NCBI GenBank assembly: GCA_905215525.1
Contig: CAJMQJ010000001.1
Location: forward strand, 1 to 64,000
Source: an uncultured bacterium
GTDB taxonomy: Bacteria > Actinomycetota > Coriobacteriia > Coriobacteriales > Coriobacteriaceae
Direction: 5' to 3'
Length of the DNA: 64,000 bases
Position numbers and translations under genes: made by a program. This document shows, one piece after another, positions 7,496-15,881 of this stretch. How positions within the stretch are numbered: the first letter of the stretch is position 1; each line of letters begins with the position of its first letter. The notes beneath the pieces are model-generated. The model did no database searches. It had not been told where the DNA came from and saw only the letters and a list, made by a program, of their open reading frames with translations.

Positions 7496-9295
7496 CTAAC
7501 GATTCGCGTCCTGAGCGTGAACTTCACGCTTCTCTTGATACATGTTATGGTCGGCAACGCGGTATATCTCGGCTAGCGTACAGCCGGGTGCCTCTACCGT
7601 CGCGATGCCAAATGACGCGCTGACGGCCAGCGCATCATCGCTCGCCGCAGCAAGACCGCGGCGAAGATCTTGCACCAATTGACGCGCGGACTCGCGATCA
7701 GTGTAGGGGCATATCAACAAAAACTCATCTCCACCAACGCGCATGGGCACAAACTTCTCGCCTGCCACCTGCCTCAATACAGACGCCGTACGCCGCAGCA
7801 ACTCATCGCCCATTTCGTGACCGTAAAGATCGTTGGTGCGCTTGAGGTGGTTGCAGTCCATCATGATCACACTCACGGGCAGGGATTTGTTCACCGAGTC
7901 GTCGCCAAGGGACTCAAGGTAATTTCTATTGCGAAGCCCCGTCAGTTTGTCCTGAAAAGAAAGCTCTTCGGCGCGCTTTGCCATCGAGATGTTATGCGTC
8001 GCCACGACGACCGATTCCAGTCGGCCCCGCTCATCGCGACGCTGCGGAACAACCTGCAGCGAATACCAAGCACCTCGGCAATCTCGCACCTCGGCATCCA
8101 AGTGCGGCACGCCCTCCATACGGTCCCGAAGCGTACTTGTATCTATAAGCTCCATGACCACTTCGCGGCTTTCGGGACTCACAACGTCTCGACAAACCGT
8201 GTCCAAAAAGTCATATGCCTCGGTATGCTCAGCAAATATTTTCGCTATCGCCGGCGACATATTGATCCCCTCGATCTCGAGGGTGTCGAGATGCAAAAGA
8301 AAGGTCGAATCGTAGATGGCGCTTATGGCATTGATAATGCCGAGCTGTTTATCCTTTTCGACCAAATTGCGGTGGTCAACGATATTTCGAGCCAACAGCA
8401 CCACAACCCAAAACGCAAGACACACCAAGACGCCGACGGCGACAAATGAAATCCTGTCAGACATGACCTCAGATTTGGGATATAGCGCAAACAGGCGGTA
8501 GTCCTTATATGCCGCACGCACGGCATACCATTCGTCTCCTCGATATTCGATGCGCGTCAGGCCGTCGTCTTTCCACTCAACTCCTACGCTGGTGAGGAGT
8601 CGGGCGAGCGACACGTCAGCATCGGCACTGTTGGATGAGACAATCTCCGCATCCTCCATAACAAGCACCGTGGGACCCTGGTGGAAGGTACTGTTCGAAA
8701 GCACGTCGGCTATGGCATATGAATAGTCGTCCGCCGTATCGGAAACAAGTGAGCGGTATGCCAGGGCAACGCCGTCGCCATACGGAACAGCACAGACGGC
8801 AAAAACGACACCACGGCGCTCATCGACAGTTGAGTAGGTCACTTTGGAACCTTGATACATCGATGCGACCGGCGAACAGGCCAACTCATCTCGCCACAAC
8901 ATGAGCGGATCGCGACCATCGATGTCGTAGTGGGCAGCCATATGGCCATCGGAGTCCATGACCATCAGCCCCGAAAGGTTCTCGGCATGGACAAATTGCT
9001 CGATAAGATCGTCGTTAACCTCAACGCGATCAGAGGACAGGAACGTCACAAACGATTCGACCGCGGCGAGCAAATCGTGCGTCGCCTCGGTTTTTCTCCC
9101 CTGTTCGTAGCGGTCATATTTTTCGCAAGCGTTCTCCAAAAACACCATGGTTTCTTGGCCAAACCCAAGCGTTTTTTCGAGGCAGCGATGGGTTCCAACC
9201 GTATACAACAGGCCTAACAAGACGGCGCTGATAAAAACGCTGGCAGCTATGACGTTCAGAGTCTTTCGACTCAAGCGGTGCTCATCAGTTGTCAT
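7496..9295 (-). CDS. membrane-bound diguanylate cyclase with extracytoplasmic sensor and PAS-like domain
   Basis: This 599-residue protein has a TM near the N-terminus (about 13-30), a long extracytoplasmic sensor region (30-285) of Cache type by position, a second TM (VGVLVCLAFWVVVLLA, about 288-306), a PAS-like region (320-450) and a C-terminal GGDEF domain (about 455-590). The catalytic motif is intact (RVGGDEFLL), and upstream DKLTGLRNRNYL and MDCNHLKRTNDLYGHEMGD support an active cyclase making c-di-GMP. The RxxD inhibitory site normally placed just before GGDEF is absent (GEKF instead), so product inhibition is probably lost. Its ATG overlaps the stop of the solute-binding protein gene (ATGA). 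No EAL-domain partner is in the window. Confidence 0.92.
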   Translation of the reverse strand: MTTDEHRLSRKTLNVIAASVFISAVLLGLLYTVGTHRCLEKTLGFGQETMVFLENACEKYDRYEQGRKTEATHDLLAAVESFVTFLSSDRVEVNDDLIEQFVHAENLSGLMVMDSDGHMAAHYDIDGRDPLMLWRDELACSPVASMYQGSKVTYSTVDERRGVVFAVCAVPYGDGVALAYRSLVSDTADDYSYAIADVLSNSTFHQGPTVLVMEDAEIVSSNSADADVSLARLLTSVGVEWKDDGLTRIEYRGDEWYAVRAAYKDYRLFALYPKSEVMSDRISFVAVGVLVCLAFWVVVLLARNIVDHRNLVEKDKQLGIINAISAIYDSTFLLHLDTLEIEGINMSPAIAKIFAEHTEAYDFLDTVCRDVVSPESREVVMELIDTSTLRDRMEGVPHLDAEVRDCRGAWYSLQVVPQRRDERGRLESVVVATHNISMAKRAEELSFQDKLTGLRNRNYLESLGDDSVNKSLPVSVIMMDCNHLKRTNDLYGHEMGDELLRRTASVLRQVAGEKFVPMRVGGDEFLLICPYTDRESARQLVQDLRRGLAAASDDALAVSASFGIATVEAPGCTLAEIYRVADHNMYQEKREVHAQDANR

Positions 9296-10128
9296 GAATT
9301 TCCTCCTTGCCCGCCCGTCGTCGCTCCTGTCTTGTAATTGCCCACAATACGGTCAATCGTGCCATCTCGATCCATGTCGAACAGCGCGGTATTGAGATCC
9401 TTTACGACCGATCCTTCATAGCTGTCATCAAACGCGACGCCCAGGTCAACCGTCATAACATTGTCGGCAAACACACGGTAAACGCCGGGATACTGAGCAA
9501 CGAGTCGGTCAAGCGACTGGACATCCGCCATCCAGCAGTCAACGTACCCTTTGACTAGAGCGGCTTTGCAGAGTTCGGCAGAGCCATATGATTTGATTTG
9601 AACGTCCGACGAGACCCCCAGATCCCCCGCAAGCAATCGGCGTTCACTCACCGAACCCGCAATCACCGCAATGGTCTTGCTTCCATCGAGAGACGTCAAA
9701 CCCTTAATACCACTCGTTTTCTTGGCGGCGACCGAGACTGTCACGGTCAGATACGGCTCAGTCCAGTAATAATCGTCTTCGCGATAATTGGGCGAATAGT
9801 CGCACCACAGACAATCGATATCACCATTTTTGAGCAGGCGATCGCGATCATTCCAAGATATGTCAACAAATTGCGGTTTGATTCCAGCACGCTTGCAGGC
9901 CTCGCGGGCGATATCGATATCGATACCGGCGTAATCGCCTGTGGTATCGACATACACATAGGGGTCATTATCCGTAACGCCAATCTTGAGCACCGGGAGA
10001 TCTTTATCGGCTTCATTCGAGGAGGAAGGACTGCGTCGAACGGTATACGTCAGGGCGCCCGCACAGACGGCAACAAAGAGTATGAGCACAAACGAGACGA
10101 TAGCGCCTCGTTTAATACATCTGGGCAC
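9292..10128 (-). CDS. membrane-anchored type 3 extracellular solute-binding protein
   Basis: This 278-residue protein begins with a hydrophobic segment (about 9-30), then matches polar amino-acid-type binding proteins: VLKIGVTDNDPYVY, GIDIDIAREACKRAG, DIDCLWCDYSPN, TIAVIAGSVSER and DRDGTIDRIVGNYK. The segment VAVC does not fit a lipobox, so it is probably held by an uncleaved N-terminal helix. No ABC permease or ATPase gene is adjacent; instead the stop codon overlaps the start of a sensor diguanylate cyclase, so it more likely presents a ligand to that sensor than feeds a transporter. The start is GTG with a strong AAAGGAGG only about 3 bases away, so the exact start is uncertain. Confidence 0.9.
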   Translation of the reverse strand: MPRCIKRGAIVSFVLILFVAVCAGALTYTVRRSPSSSNEADKDLPVLKIGVTDNDPYVYVDTTGDYAGIDIDIAREACKRAGIKPQFVDISWNDRDRLLKNGDIDCLWCDYSPNYREDDYYWTEPYLTVTVSVAAKKTSGIKGLTSLDGSKTIAVIAGSVSERRLLAGDLGVSSDVQIKSYGSAELCKAALVKGYVDCWMADVQSLDRLVAQYPGVYRVFADNVMTVDLGVAFDDSYEGSVVKDLNTALFDMDRDGTIDRIVGNYKTGATTGGQGGNS

Positions 10129-10193
10129 GTGCCTCCTTTCATCAAAACGGCAGCCGAATTTTCATTCTATTACCGGAGCCTGCGGCAGCAACG

Positions 10194-10228
10194 AAAAAAA
10201 GCGCCTCGCCCAAGACGGGCAAGGCGCC
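10194..10228 (-). terminator. terminator downstream of the adhesin and the purB remnant
   Basis: GCGCCTTGCCC and GGGCGAGGCGC form an 11-bp stem with one mismatch, followed by seven T on the minus strand. It directly follows the displaced purB 3' end and is probably the original purB terminator, now serving the adhesin gene. Confidence 0.8.
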
Positions 10229-10269
10229 AATGGTTGAAATGTATCCGCAAGCGGTCGAATAAAGCCAGC

Positions 10270-10326
10270 CTACTCGAAGCTCAGCTGCTCCAGACGATCA
10301 AAGACCGTGTCGATACGGGTGACGAG
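10270..10326 (-). pseudogene. purB: displaced 3' end of a purB allele
   Basis: On the minus strand this fragment encodes TRIDTVFDRLEQLSFE and a TAG stop. The intact purB 3.7 kb to the right ends TRIDTVFDRLEQLEF. The DNA is about 85-90% identical over roughly 50 bp and then diverges upstream. It has no start and cannot be a gene. It is best read as the original purB tail, separated from its body when the adhesin segment was inserted and purB received a new tail. Confidence 0.8.
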
Positions 10327-10335
10327 CGGGGTACC

Positions 10336-13300
10336 CTAACGCTCGAAACGTTTACGCATAAGAGCGAAAGCGATCAGCGCAACGCCTGCGACAGTAGCAA
10401 TAAAGGCAACCGCAAGGGCCTGGTCGCCCGTATTGGCGAGCGCGCCCTTAGTAGCCTTAACAGACTTTTTGGTCACCTTGGTCGTCGTCTGCTGACTAGG
10501 CTGGGACGGCGTCACGGGCTGCGTAGGCTGAACCGGCTCACCATTGGCCTCCTCGCCCGTCACCACGTACGTCGAGAAGTGGCTCGTGCGGAAGCAAAGG
10601 TAGTCGCCCTCGGTCCACGTATCCATAGCCTGAGTGGAACCATCCTCGGCAACGTAGAGCACCTTGAGATTGGTGAGCGCCTTCATGGCTGCGGTCATCT
10701 TGACACGAACGATGAAGGACATGCCATCGAAGTCCTCGATAACCTCGCCATTCTTGAGAAGCTTGATATCGAGCTTCTCGGCAACCTTGGTAGCCCCCTG
10801 CTCAAGGCCGGAAATCGTAGCATTGGCGGCGTCGGTAAGATTTGTCGGTTCCTCGACCACAAGAGAGATGCTGTTGTTCTGGGCAATGCCGGCAGCGGCA
10901 TTGTTCTCGGCGCTTACGCTAACGTCCGTTCCGTCGCTACCTGCAACGCCCGCAATGGCCCTCGCCGCTACAGTAACGGTACAGGTCATTGTTTTGTCAC
11001 CACAGGTGACGGTGATCGTGGCGTTACCGGCCTTAAGCGGCGTCACGACGCCGTCTTTGACCGTAGCGATCGACGAGTCGCTGGAGGTCCAGCTCACCGT
11101 CGTATCGTCTGCATCGGCAGGACTCACCGTTGCGGAGAGCTTTGCGGAGGCATCACCGACGGTAAAGGACAGGCTCGTCTTGTCGAGCTCGACTTTCTGG
11201 ACGGGGTTGGTCACGGTCACCGAGACGGTTTGGGAGAGCGACTCTGCAGTGATGACAAATGAGCCAGAACCGGTCTTGAGGGCGGTAACGGTGTAGGAGC
11301 CATCGCCGTTGTCGACAACCTTAAACGCCTTCGAAGCGCCCGTGTCATCCAGAGCAAGCTTGGTCTCGTCGACCTCACCCGCAAGGGCTCCAACAAGAGA
11401 AATCTTCACGGTGCCCTCTTCGCCCTTCTTAAGGTTAAGAGCGGTCTGGTCGACCGTAAGGTTCGTTGCGGGATTAGAGACGGTCACCGCGCAATCCTGA
11501 GAATAGACGCCGTCTTCAGTCGAAACGGTGATGGTTGCGGCGCCCTTGGAGACAGCCGTCACCTTTCCGGTTTGATCGACCGTAGCGACGCTCTCATTGC
11601 TGGACTTCCAAACAACTGTCTGGTTAGCCTCCGCGGGAACGACCGCCGCCTTAAGCTGCTCGGCTGCAGCGCCCGCAAGCGCGACCTTCTGCTTATCGAG
11701 CGTGATGCCCGTAGCAGGCTGAATAACGGTCACCTTGCACGTGGCGCTATACTCGCCGTCCTCAGTGGTAACGGTGATCGTGGCAGCACCGGCCTTGACC
11801 GGGGTCACGACGCCGTCCGCAACCGTGGCGACCTCCGGGTCGCTCGAAGACCAGGACACATTCTTATTCGTTGCATTGTTGGGCTCAACCGCTGCGGTCA
11901 ACGTCGAGGGCTCACCGCCCACAGCAAGCTTAAGATTCGACGCGCTGAGGCTGACGCCCGAGACCTTTACGACCGGAGTGGTTACCGTAATTGTATCCGT
12001 GGTTGCAGAGACCCCATCAACCGTTGCCGTGATCGTGGCATCACCGTCACCGACAGCGGTAACAAGACCGTTGCCATCGACGGTAAGGACGCTCTCGTTA
12101 GAAGAGGACCAGACAACCTTACTGGCCTTATCGTCAGGGGAAACCTTTGCCTTCAACTGCTGAGTCGTGCCCTTGTCCATAGATGTTGAGTAACCATCCG
12201 CAATGGAAACCGTCGTTTTTGCAGGTTCCTCGCCAGGCTTGACGACATGAACGGTCATCGTGTCACAGAGAAGGCCCCCATTATCGGGGTCACCGAGATA
12301 GACGCCTATCTTTGCAGTGCCGTAGCCATTCGGATGCGCGAAATATCCTGCTGTACTTGAGCTCACAGCGTACATCTCGATGCTAACGATGCTAGGGTCT
12401 GATGACACGAATCGATATTCAGAATATGGATATTTATCGAGAAGCTCTACAGCCTCCTTCGTCAACACAGTTCCAAAGTAATCGCGATATCTGTTCGCAT
12501 CAAGCAGATAATCGTCCGTGCCGGTGCGGTCTGGAGCTAATTCGCTTTCAATTGAGATTTCGCTCTCCTTCAAGAATGCAATCGAAGGTTTAACGGATGG
12601 GTAGGGAATCACATCTATGGTGCCGACATGTTTGCCGCCGAACGAATCCGTCGCCTCAATAGTTGCAGTCCCCACCTTGATTGCGGTGACCCGATCTCCC
12701 TCTATCGAAACAATGTCTTGTCCTTTTATAACTGAATAGGATAATTTCCACGTTTGAGACTGGTAGTCACGCGATGAATCTCTGCAAGCTTGCCCGGTTG
12801 AATTCAGTTCAACATCAATCAAATCACTCGAATCGATCCATGCGTTAGAGCCGATAGCCATTTTTCCGCTCATGTTTTTCTCAACAAAAGCGGGACCCTG
12901 TTCCTTCATCACCACGTCGCAGAGTCGTTTCTTCTGATAAATATCTTGCGCGTAGTCACTCACGCCTATCCGGAGTTCACTAGCGCTGCTGCTGTGCGGA
13001 TTAATATAAACAGGAGCCTGCAGCTGATAATCGGCAGAATTGCTACACTCCGTTATCTGATCACTGCTTAGCTGCGTATAAAGCCCCGACCCATCGTCAT
13101 AAGAGCTATTTCCATAGATATCAAACGCCGTCGGCTCCTCATCGGGCCGCTCAAATGCGAGCAGCACTTTCCCTTTCTCAGAGCCATAGTGTTGTTTTCC
13201 GCAAACAGGACACTTCTCGATATATAACAACGTCAGAGAAGACACAGGCTTTGCCTTGTCCGAATTGTTTGCATACTTTATTTCTTTTATTTTGTTTTGA

Positions 13301-13737
13301 GACTTAGCAAGGCTTATTTCAAGATAACCCTCCGCTTTGTAACCCTCATAATTGAACTCAGCAGTTATCCGAAGCTTGCCGTCTCCAACAGACACTGGGG
13401 ACAACGTATATTCCCATTGTCCATAGATGTTTGAAAGCGAGATATTCTCTGCATCATCACTCGAAATCGTTAGCGTGTAATTCTCGGGGTTTTGCGCCGC
13501 TTGAGCTATCTCCTGGGACGGAGCTCCCGGAAGCGAAAAGCGGACACTTCCATTCAGTCTTTGCCCGACCGCAACAGAACAATATTTCAAAACACTGTCC
13601 TGTGAAACAGAAACGAGAACCTCTCCTCCCTTAGTTTCCGATGCGACCGCTATTGATGGCGTAGCGACTGAAACTGCCGTTACGGCAGCCAAAACGGCAC
13701 AAAATGCGGCGGCTATCCTCCAAAATCCTTTTCTCAT
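10336..13737 (-). CDS. cell-wall-anchored adhesin with BIG2 immunoglobulin-like repeats and an LANTG sorting signal
   Basis: This 1133-residue surface protein has a signal peptide (1-33), an N-terminal region of about 500 residues with a CPVCGKQH cysteine pair, four bacterial Ig-like group 2 repeats (pattern VSWSSSDPEVATV...VTPVKAGAATITVT, spanning about 510-930), a beta-rich domain (about 940-1060), a Thr/Gln/Pro-rich wall-spanning stretch and a C-terminal sorting signal: LANTG at about 1100, a hydrophobic helix and RKRFER. LAxTG signals are typical of class E sortases rather than the usual LPxTG enzyme. BIG2 repeats are common in host-binding adhesins; the ligand is unknown. The gene lies between a purB remnant and purB, which suggests acquisition by recombination, and its promoter region contains a G11 tract. 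Confidence 0.92.
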   Translation of the reverse strand: MRKGFWRIAAAFCAVLAAVTAVSVATPSIAVASETKGGEVLVSVSQDSVLKYCSVAVGQRLNGSVRFSLPGAPSQEIAQAAQNPENYTLTISSDDAENISLSNIYGQWEYTLSPVSVGDGKLRITAEFNYEGYKAEGYLEISLAKSQNKIKEIKYANNSDKAKPVSSLTLLYIEKCPVCGKQHYGSEKGKVLLAFERPDEEPTAFDIYGNSSYDDGSGLYTQLSSDQITECSNSADYQLQAPVYINPHSSSASELRIGVSDYAQDIYQKKRLCDVVMKEQGPAFVEKNMSGKMAIGSNAWIDSSDLIDVELNSTGQACRDSSRDYQSQTWKLSYSVIKGQDIVSIEGDRVTAIKVGTATIEATDSFGGKHVGTIDVIPYPSVKPSIAFLKESEISIESELAPDRTGTDDYLLDANRYRDYFGTVLTKEAVELLDKYPYSEYRFVSSDPSIVSIEMYAVSSSTAGYFAHPNGYGTAKIGVYLGDPDNGGLLCDTMTVHVVKPGEEPAKTTVSIADGYSTSMDKGTTQQLKAKVSPDDKASKVVWSSSNESVLTVDGNGLVTAVGDGDATITATVDGVSATTDTITVTTPVVKVSGVSLSASNLKLAVGGEPSTLTAAVEPNNATNKNVSWSSSDPEVATVADGVVTPVKAGAATITVTTEDGEYSATCKVTVIQPATGITLDKQKVALAGAAAEQLKAAVVPAEANQTVVWKSSNESVATVDQTGKVTAVSKGAATITVSTEDGVYSQDCAVTVSNPATNLTVDQTALNLKKGEEGTVKISLVGALAGEVDETKLALDDTGASKAFKVVDNGDGSYTVTALKTGSGSFVITAESLSQTVSVTVTNPVQKVELDKTSLSFTVGDASAKLSATVSPADADDTTVSWTSSDSSIATVKDGVVTPLKAGNATITVTCGDKTMTCTVTVAARAIAGVAGSDGTDVSVSAENNAAAGIAQNNSISLVVEEPTNLTDAANATISGLEQGATKVAEKLDIKLLKNGEVIEDFDGMSFIVRVKMTAAMKALTNLKVLYVAEDGSTQAMDTWTEGDYLCFRTSHFSTYVVTGEEANGEPVQPTQPVTPSQPSQQTTTKVTKKSVKATKGALANTGDQALAVAFIATVAGVALIAFALMRKRFER

Positions 13738-13799
13738 TCCCCTAAGTCCAATCTCTCGTGAGAAAACGCAGTATTCTCCCGCACCTTAAAATTGGCTTA

Positions 13800-13831
13800 A
13801 GGATACCCCCCCCCCCGACGGTCACTTACAA
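13800..13831 (-). promoter_or_regulatory. adhesin promoter with a G11 tract in the spacer (candidate phase-variable promoter)
   Basis: On minus, TTGTAA (13826-13831) and TATCCT (13800-13805) are separated by 20 bp, of which 11 are consecutive G (13806-13816 as C on plus). Loss of three G would give the optimal 17-bp spacing. A start near 13793 would leave a leader of about 56 nt. Both boxes match consensus only 4 of 6 or so, so the promoter is inferred. A second run of eight C lies at 13918-13925. Confidence 0.5.
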
Positions 13832-13931
13832 GCTAATGTTTGCCAGAAGGGACAAATTAACGGCAAACGACATTTCTGCAATATACCATCATCCGCTAAA
13901 GTGCGACTTTCCCGGCGCCCCCCCCACGCAA

Positions 13932-13966
13932 AAGCCCCGTTGGTAAACGAGTTACCAACGGGGCTT
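13932..13966 (-). terminator. terminator of purB
   Basis: A perfect 15-bp stem (AAGCCCCGTTGGTAA and complement) with a 5-nt loop, followed by TTTTGC on minus, 73 bp beyond the purB stop codon. Confidence 0.85.
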
Positions 13967-14038
13967 GAGCTGGAAAGCTGTACCTCAAAGGAGCTCAAAA
14001 GCAAACTGATAGGTTTAACATCGTCCCTAATCGATCAA

Positions 14039-15382
14039 TTAGAACTCGAGCTGCTCCAGGCGATCGAAGACCGTGTCGATGCGGGTGAGGAAGTCCCACG
14101 GATCGAAGATCTCGTCGAGCTTCTCCTGGCTGACGGTGCAGCGCGGATCGGCCTCGAGACGCTCCTTAAAGGTGGGGCCAGAGACACAATCCTGCACCTC
14201 GTGCCAGGTGGCCATGGCGTTCTCCTGCACAATGGAGTACGCATCCTCGCGGGTGATACCCGTATCGACGAGGGCAAGCAGGACCTTGGAGGAGAAGATG
14301 AGGCCGCGGGTCTTGTTGAGATTGGCCATCATGCGGGCCGGATACAGCTGCAGGCCGTCGATAACGCGAATGAGGCACTGGAACATATGGTCAAGCGCGA
14401 TGAAGCTATCGGCCTGGGCGACACGCTCGGCGGAAGAGTGCGAAATGTCGCGCTCGTGCCACAGGGCGACGTTGTCGAAGGCGACCTGGGCGTTGGACTT
14501 CACGACGCGCGACAGACCGCAGACCTTCTCCATGGTGATGGGGTTGCGCTTGTGCGGCATGGCGGAGCTGCCCTTTTGGCCCTTGCGGAAGGGCTCCTCG
14601 GCCTCGAGTGTATCGGTCTTCTGCAGGTTGCGGACCTCGGTCGCGATGCGCTCGCAGGTGGCCGCTGTAGTGGCAAGCACGCCGGCAAGATAGGCGTGGT
14701 GATCGCGGCTGATGACCTGCGTGGACAGCGGGTCGTGAACCAGACCCAGGTGCTCACAGACGTACTCCTCGACGAACGGCTCGATGGAGCTGTAGGTGCC
14801 GACGGCACCGGAGATGGCACCGAAGGCAACGTTCTTGCGAGCATCCTCAAGACGATCAAGGTCGCGCTTGAGTTCCCATGCCCAAGAGCCAAACTTCATG
14901 CCGAAGGTCATCGGCTCAGCATGGATGCCATGGGTGCGTCCGGCGCAGAGCGTATTGCGCTCCTCGAAGGCGCGGCGCTTGCAGATCACGCCGAGCTTCT
15001 TGACGTCCTCGATAATCAGGTCACACGCCTGAGTAAGCTGATAGCACAGAGCAGTATCACCCAGGTCGGAGCTGGTCATACCGTAGTGAACCCAGCGACT
15101 AGGCTTGGGCTCGCCCTCGGGAACATCGGCGTCGATATATTCCTTCATGTTGGTCAGGAAGGCGATGACATCGTGGCGCGTGACCTCCTCGATCTCATCG
15201 ACCTTCGCCTTCTCAAAGTTGGCATGGTCGCGGATCCACTGGGCTTCGTCTTTAGAAATGCCGATCTTGCCGAGCTCCGCCTGGGCCTCGCAGGCCAGAA
15301 CCTCGATCTCCTGCCAAATGGCATACTTGTTCTCGAGGGAGAAGATATGTCCCATCTCCGGGCGGGTATAGCGATCGATCAT
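14039..15382 (-). CDS. purB: adenylosuccinate lyase
   Basis: PurB cleaves SAICAR to AICAR plus fumarate and adenylosuccinate to AMP plus fumarate, acting twice in purine synthesis as a cytoplasmic tetramer. The fumarate lyase signature GSSAMPHKRNP (about 284-294) carries the mobile catalytic loop; YGMTSSDLGDTA and CAGRTHGIHAEP (catalytic His) match PurB. The ATG at 15382, with AAAGGAG 7 bases away, gives MIDRYTRPEM and the usual 447 residues; an upstream start is less likely. TACAAT on minus at 15427-15432 is a possible -10 box. Its last 15 codons are duplicated at 10270-10326, so the present 3' end may be a recombined one. Confidence 0.97.
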   Translation of the reverse strand: MIDRYTRPEMGHIFSLENKYAIWQEIEVLACEAQAELGKIGISKDEAQWIRDHANFEKAKVDEIEEVTRHDVIAFLTNMKEYIDADVPEGEPKPSRWVHYGMTSSDLGDTALCYQLTQACDLIIEDVKKLGVICKRRAFEERNTLCAGRTHGIHAEPMTFGMKFGSWAWELKRDLDRLEDARKNVAFGAISGAVGTYSSIEPFVEEYVCEHLGLVHDPLSTQVISRDHHAYLAGVLATTAATCERIATEVRNLQKTDTLEAEEPFRKGQKGSSAMPHKRNPITMEKVCGLSRVVKSNAQVAFDNVALWHERDISHSSAERVAQADSFIALDHMFQCLIRVIDGLQLYPARMMANLNKTRGLIFSSKVLLALVDTGITREDAYSIVQENAMATWHEVQDCVSGPTFKERLEADPRCTVSQEKLDEIFDPWDFLTRIDTVFDRLEQLEF

Positions 15383-15484
15383 AGCGGCTCCTTTTTGGTT
15401 ATTGGCACGTTGGTCGTAACTCAACCATTGTACCGTGCGCGGGTGCGAGTATGGGCAGCAGGCATTAACCTAACATTTTGGAAT

Positions 15485-15543
15485 TGGAGCGAGCAACGGG
15501 ACGTCCGCGTATTTGCTTCGCAAATCCGCACCGGCTGCGGTCG
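15485..15543 (-). repeat. repeat copy 1 carrying the tRNA-Gly 3' end
   Basis: This 59-bp unit begins with TGGAGCGAGCAACGGGAC, the 3'-terminal sequence of tRNA-Gly(CCC) with one change, and continues into a hairpin (ATTTGC-TTC-GCAAAT). It is identical except for one base to copy 2, 131 bp away. The flanking DNA in 15433-15484 and 15544-15615 holds no gene I can support. Confidence 0.85.
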
Positions 15544-15615
15544 ATCTCCCCGGATTCACGGAGACGATGGGGAAGACTTTGTTGAATTGGCCGTCCCAAG
15601 GTCTCCCGCGCTCGA

Positions 15616-15674
15616 TGGAGCGGGCAACGGGACGTCCGCGTATTTGCTTCGCAAATCCGCACCGGCTGCGGTCG
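15616..15674 (-). repeat. repeat copy 2 carrying the tRNA-Gly 3' end
   Basis: The first 18 bp are identical to the 3' end of the tRNA-Gly gene at 15807; the remaining 41 bp match copy 1. Further hairpins follow, including ATAAACGCTTCGCGTTTAT near 15700 and a T-arm-like GGGTTCGAGTCCC near 15740. The whole 15475-15760 stretch looks like tRNA-derived debris of repeated recombination or a small repeat family. Confidence 0.85.
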
Positions 15675-15764
15675 CCTATCGGCGACCTTGCCTGCTCGCT
15701 ATAAACGCTTCGCGTTTATTTAACGCTCGCACCCTGTCGGGTTCGAGTCCCGGCACTTTATTGA

Positions 15765-15796
15765 AAAGGGCACAGTAACGAAACGTTACCGTGCCT
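15765..15796 (-). terminator. terminator of tRNA-Gly
   Basis: GGCAC-GTAACG and CGTTAC-GTGCC pair with one internal mismatch around an AAA loop; on minus the stem is followed by CTTTTC. It lies about 10 bp after the tRNA 3' end. Confidence 0.65.
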
Positions 15797-15806
15797 GAAA
15801 TTCGAA

Positions 15807-15881
15807 TGGAGCGGGCAACGGGACTCGAACCCGCGAGTGTCAGCTTGGGAAGCTGATGCCTTACCACTTGGCGATGCCCGC
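15807..15881 (-). tRNA. tRNA-Gly (anticodon CCC)
   Basis: The minus strand gives acceptor GCGGGCA/TGCCCGC with an encoded CCA, D-arm CGCCAAGTGGTAAGGC, anticodon stem TCAGC/GCTGA with loop TTCCCAA (anticodon CCC), and T-loop TTCGAGT. TATACT at 15895-15900 on minus, 14 bp upstream, is a good -10 box. Its 3' 18 bp recur twice downstream, which marks this tRNA as a likely recombination or integration target. Confidence 0.95.

Noticed and set aside
15485..15674. CRISPR array
   Set aside because: Only two 59-bp units carrying tRNA sequence, unequal spacing to the tRNA copy, and no cas genes.
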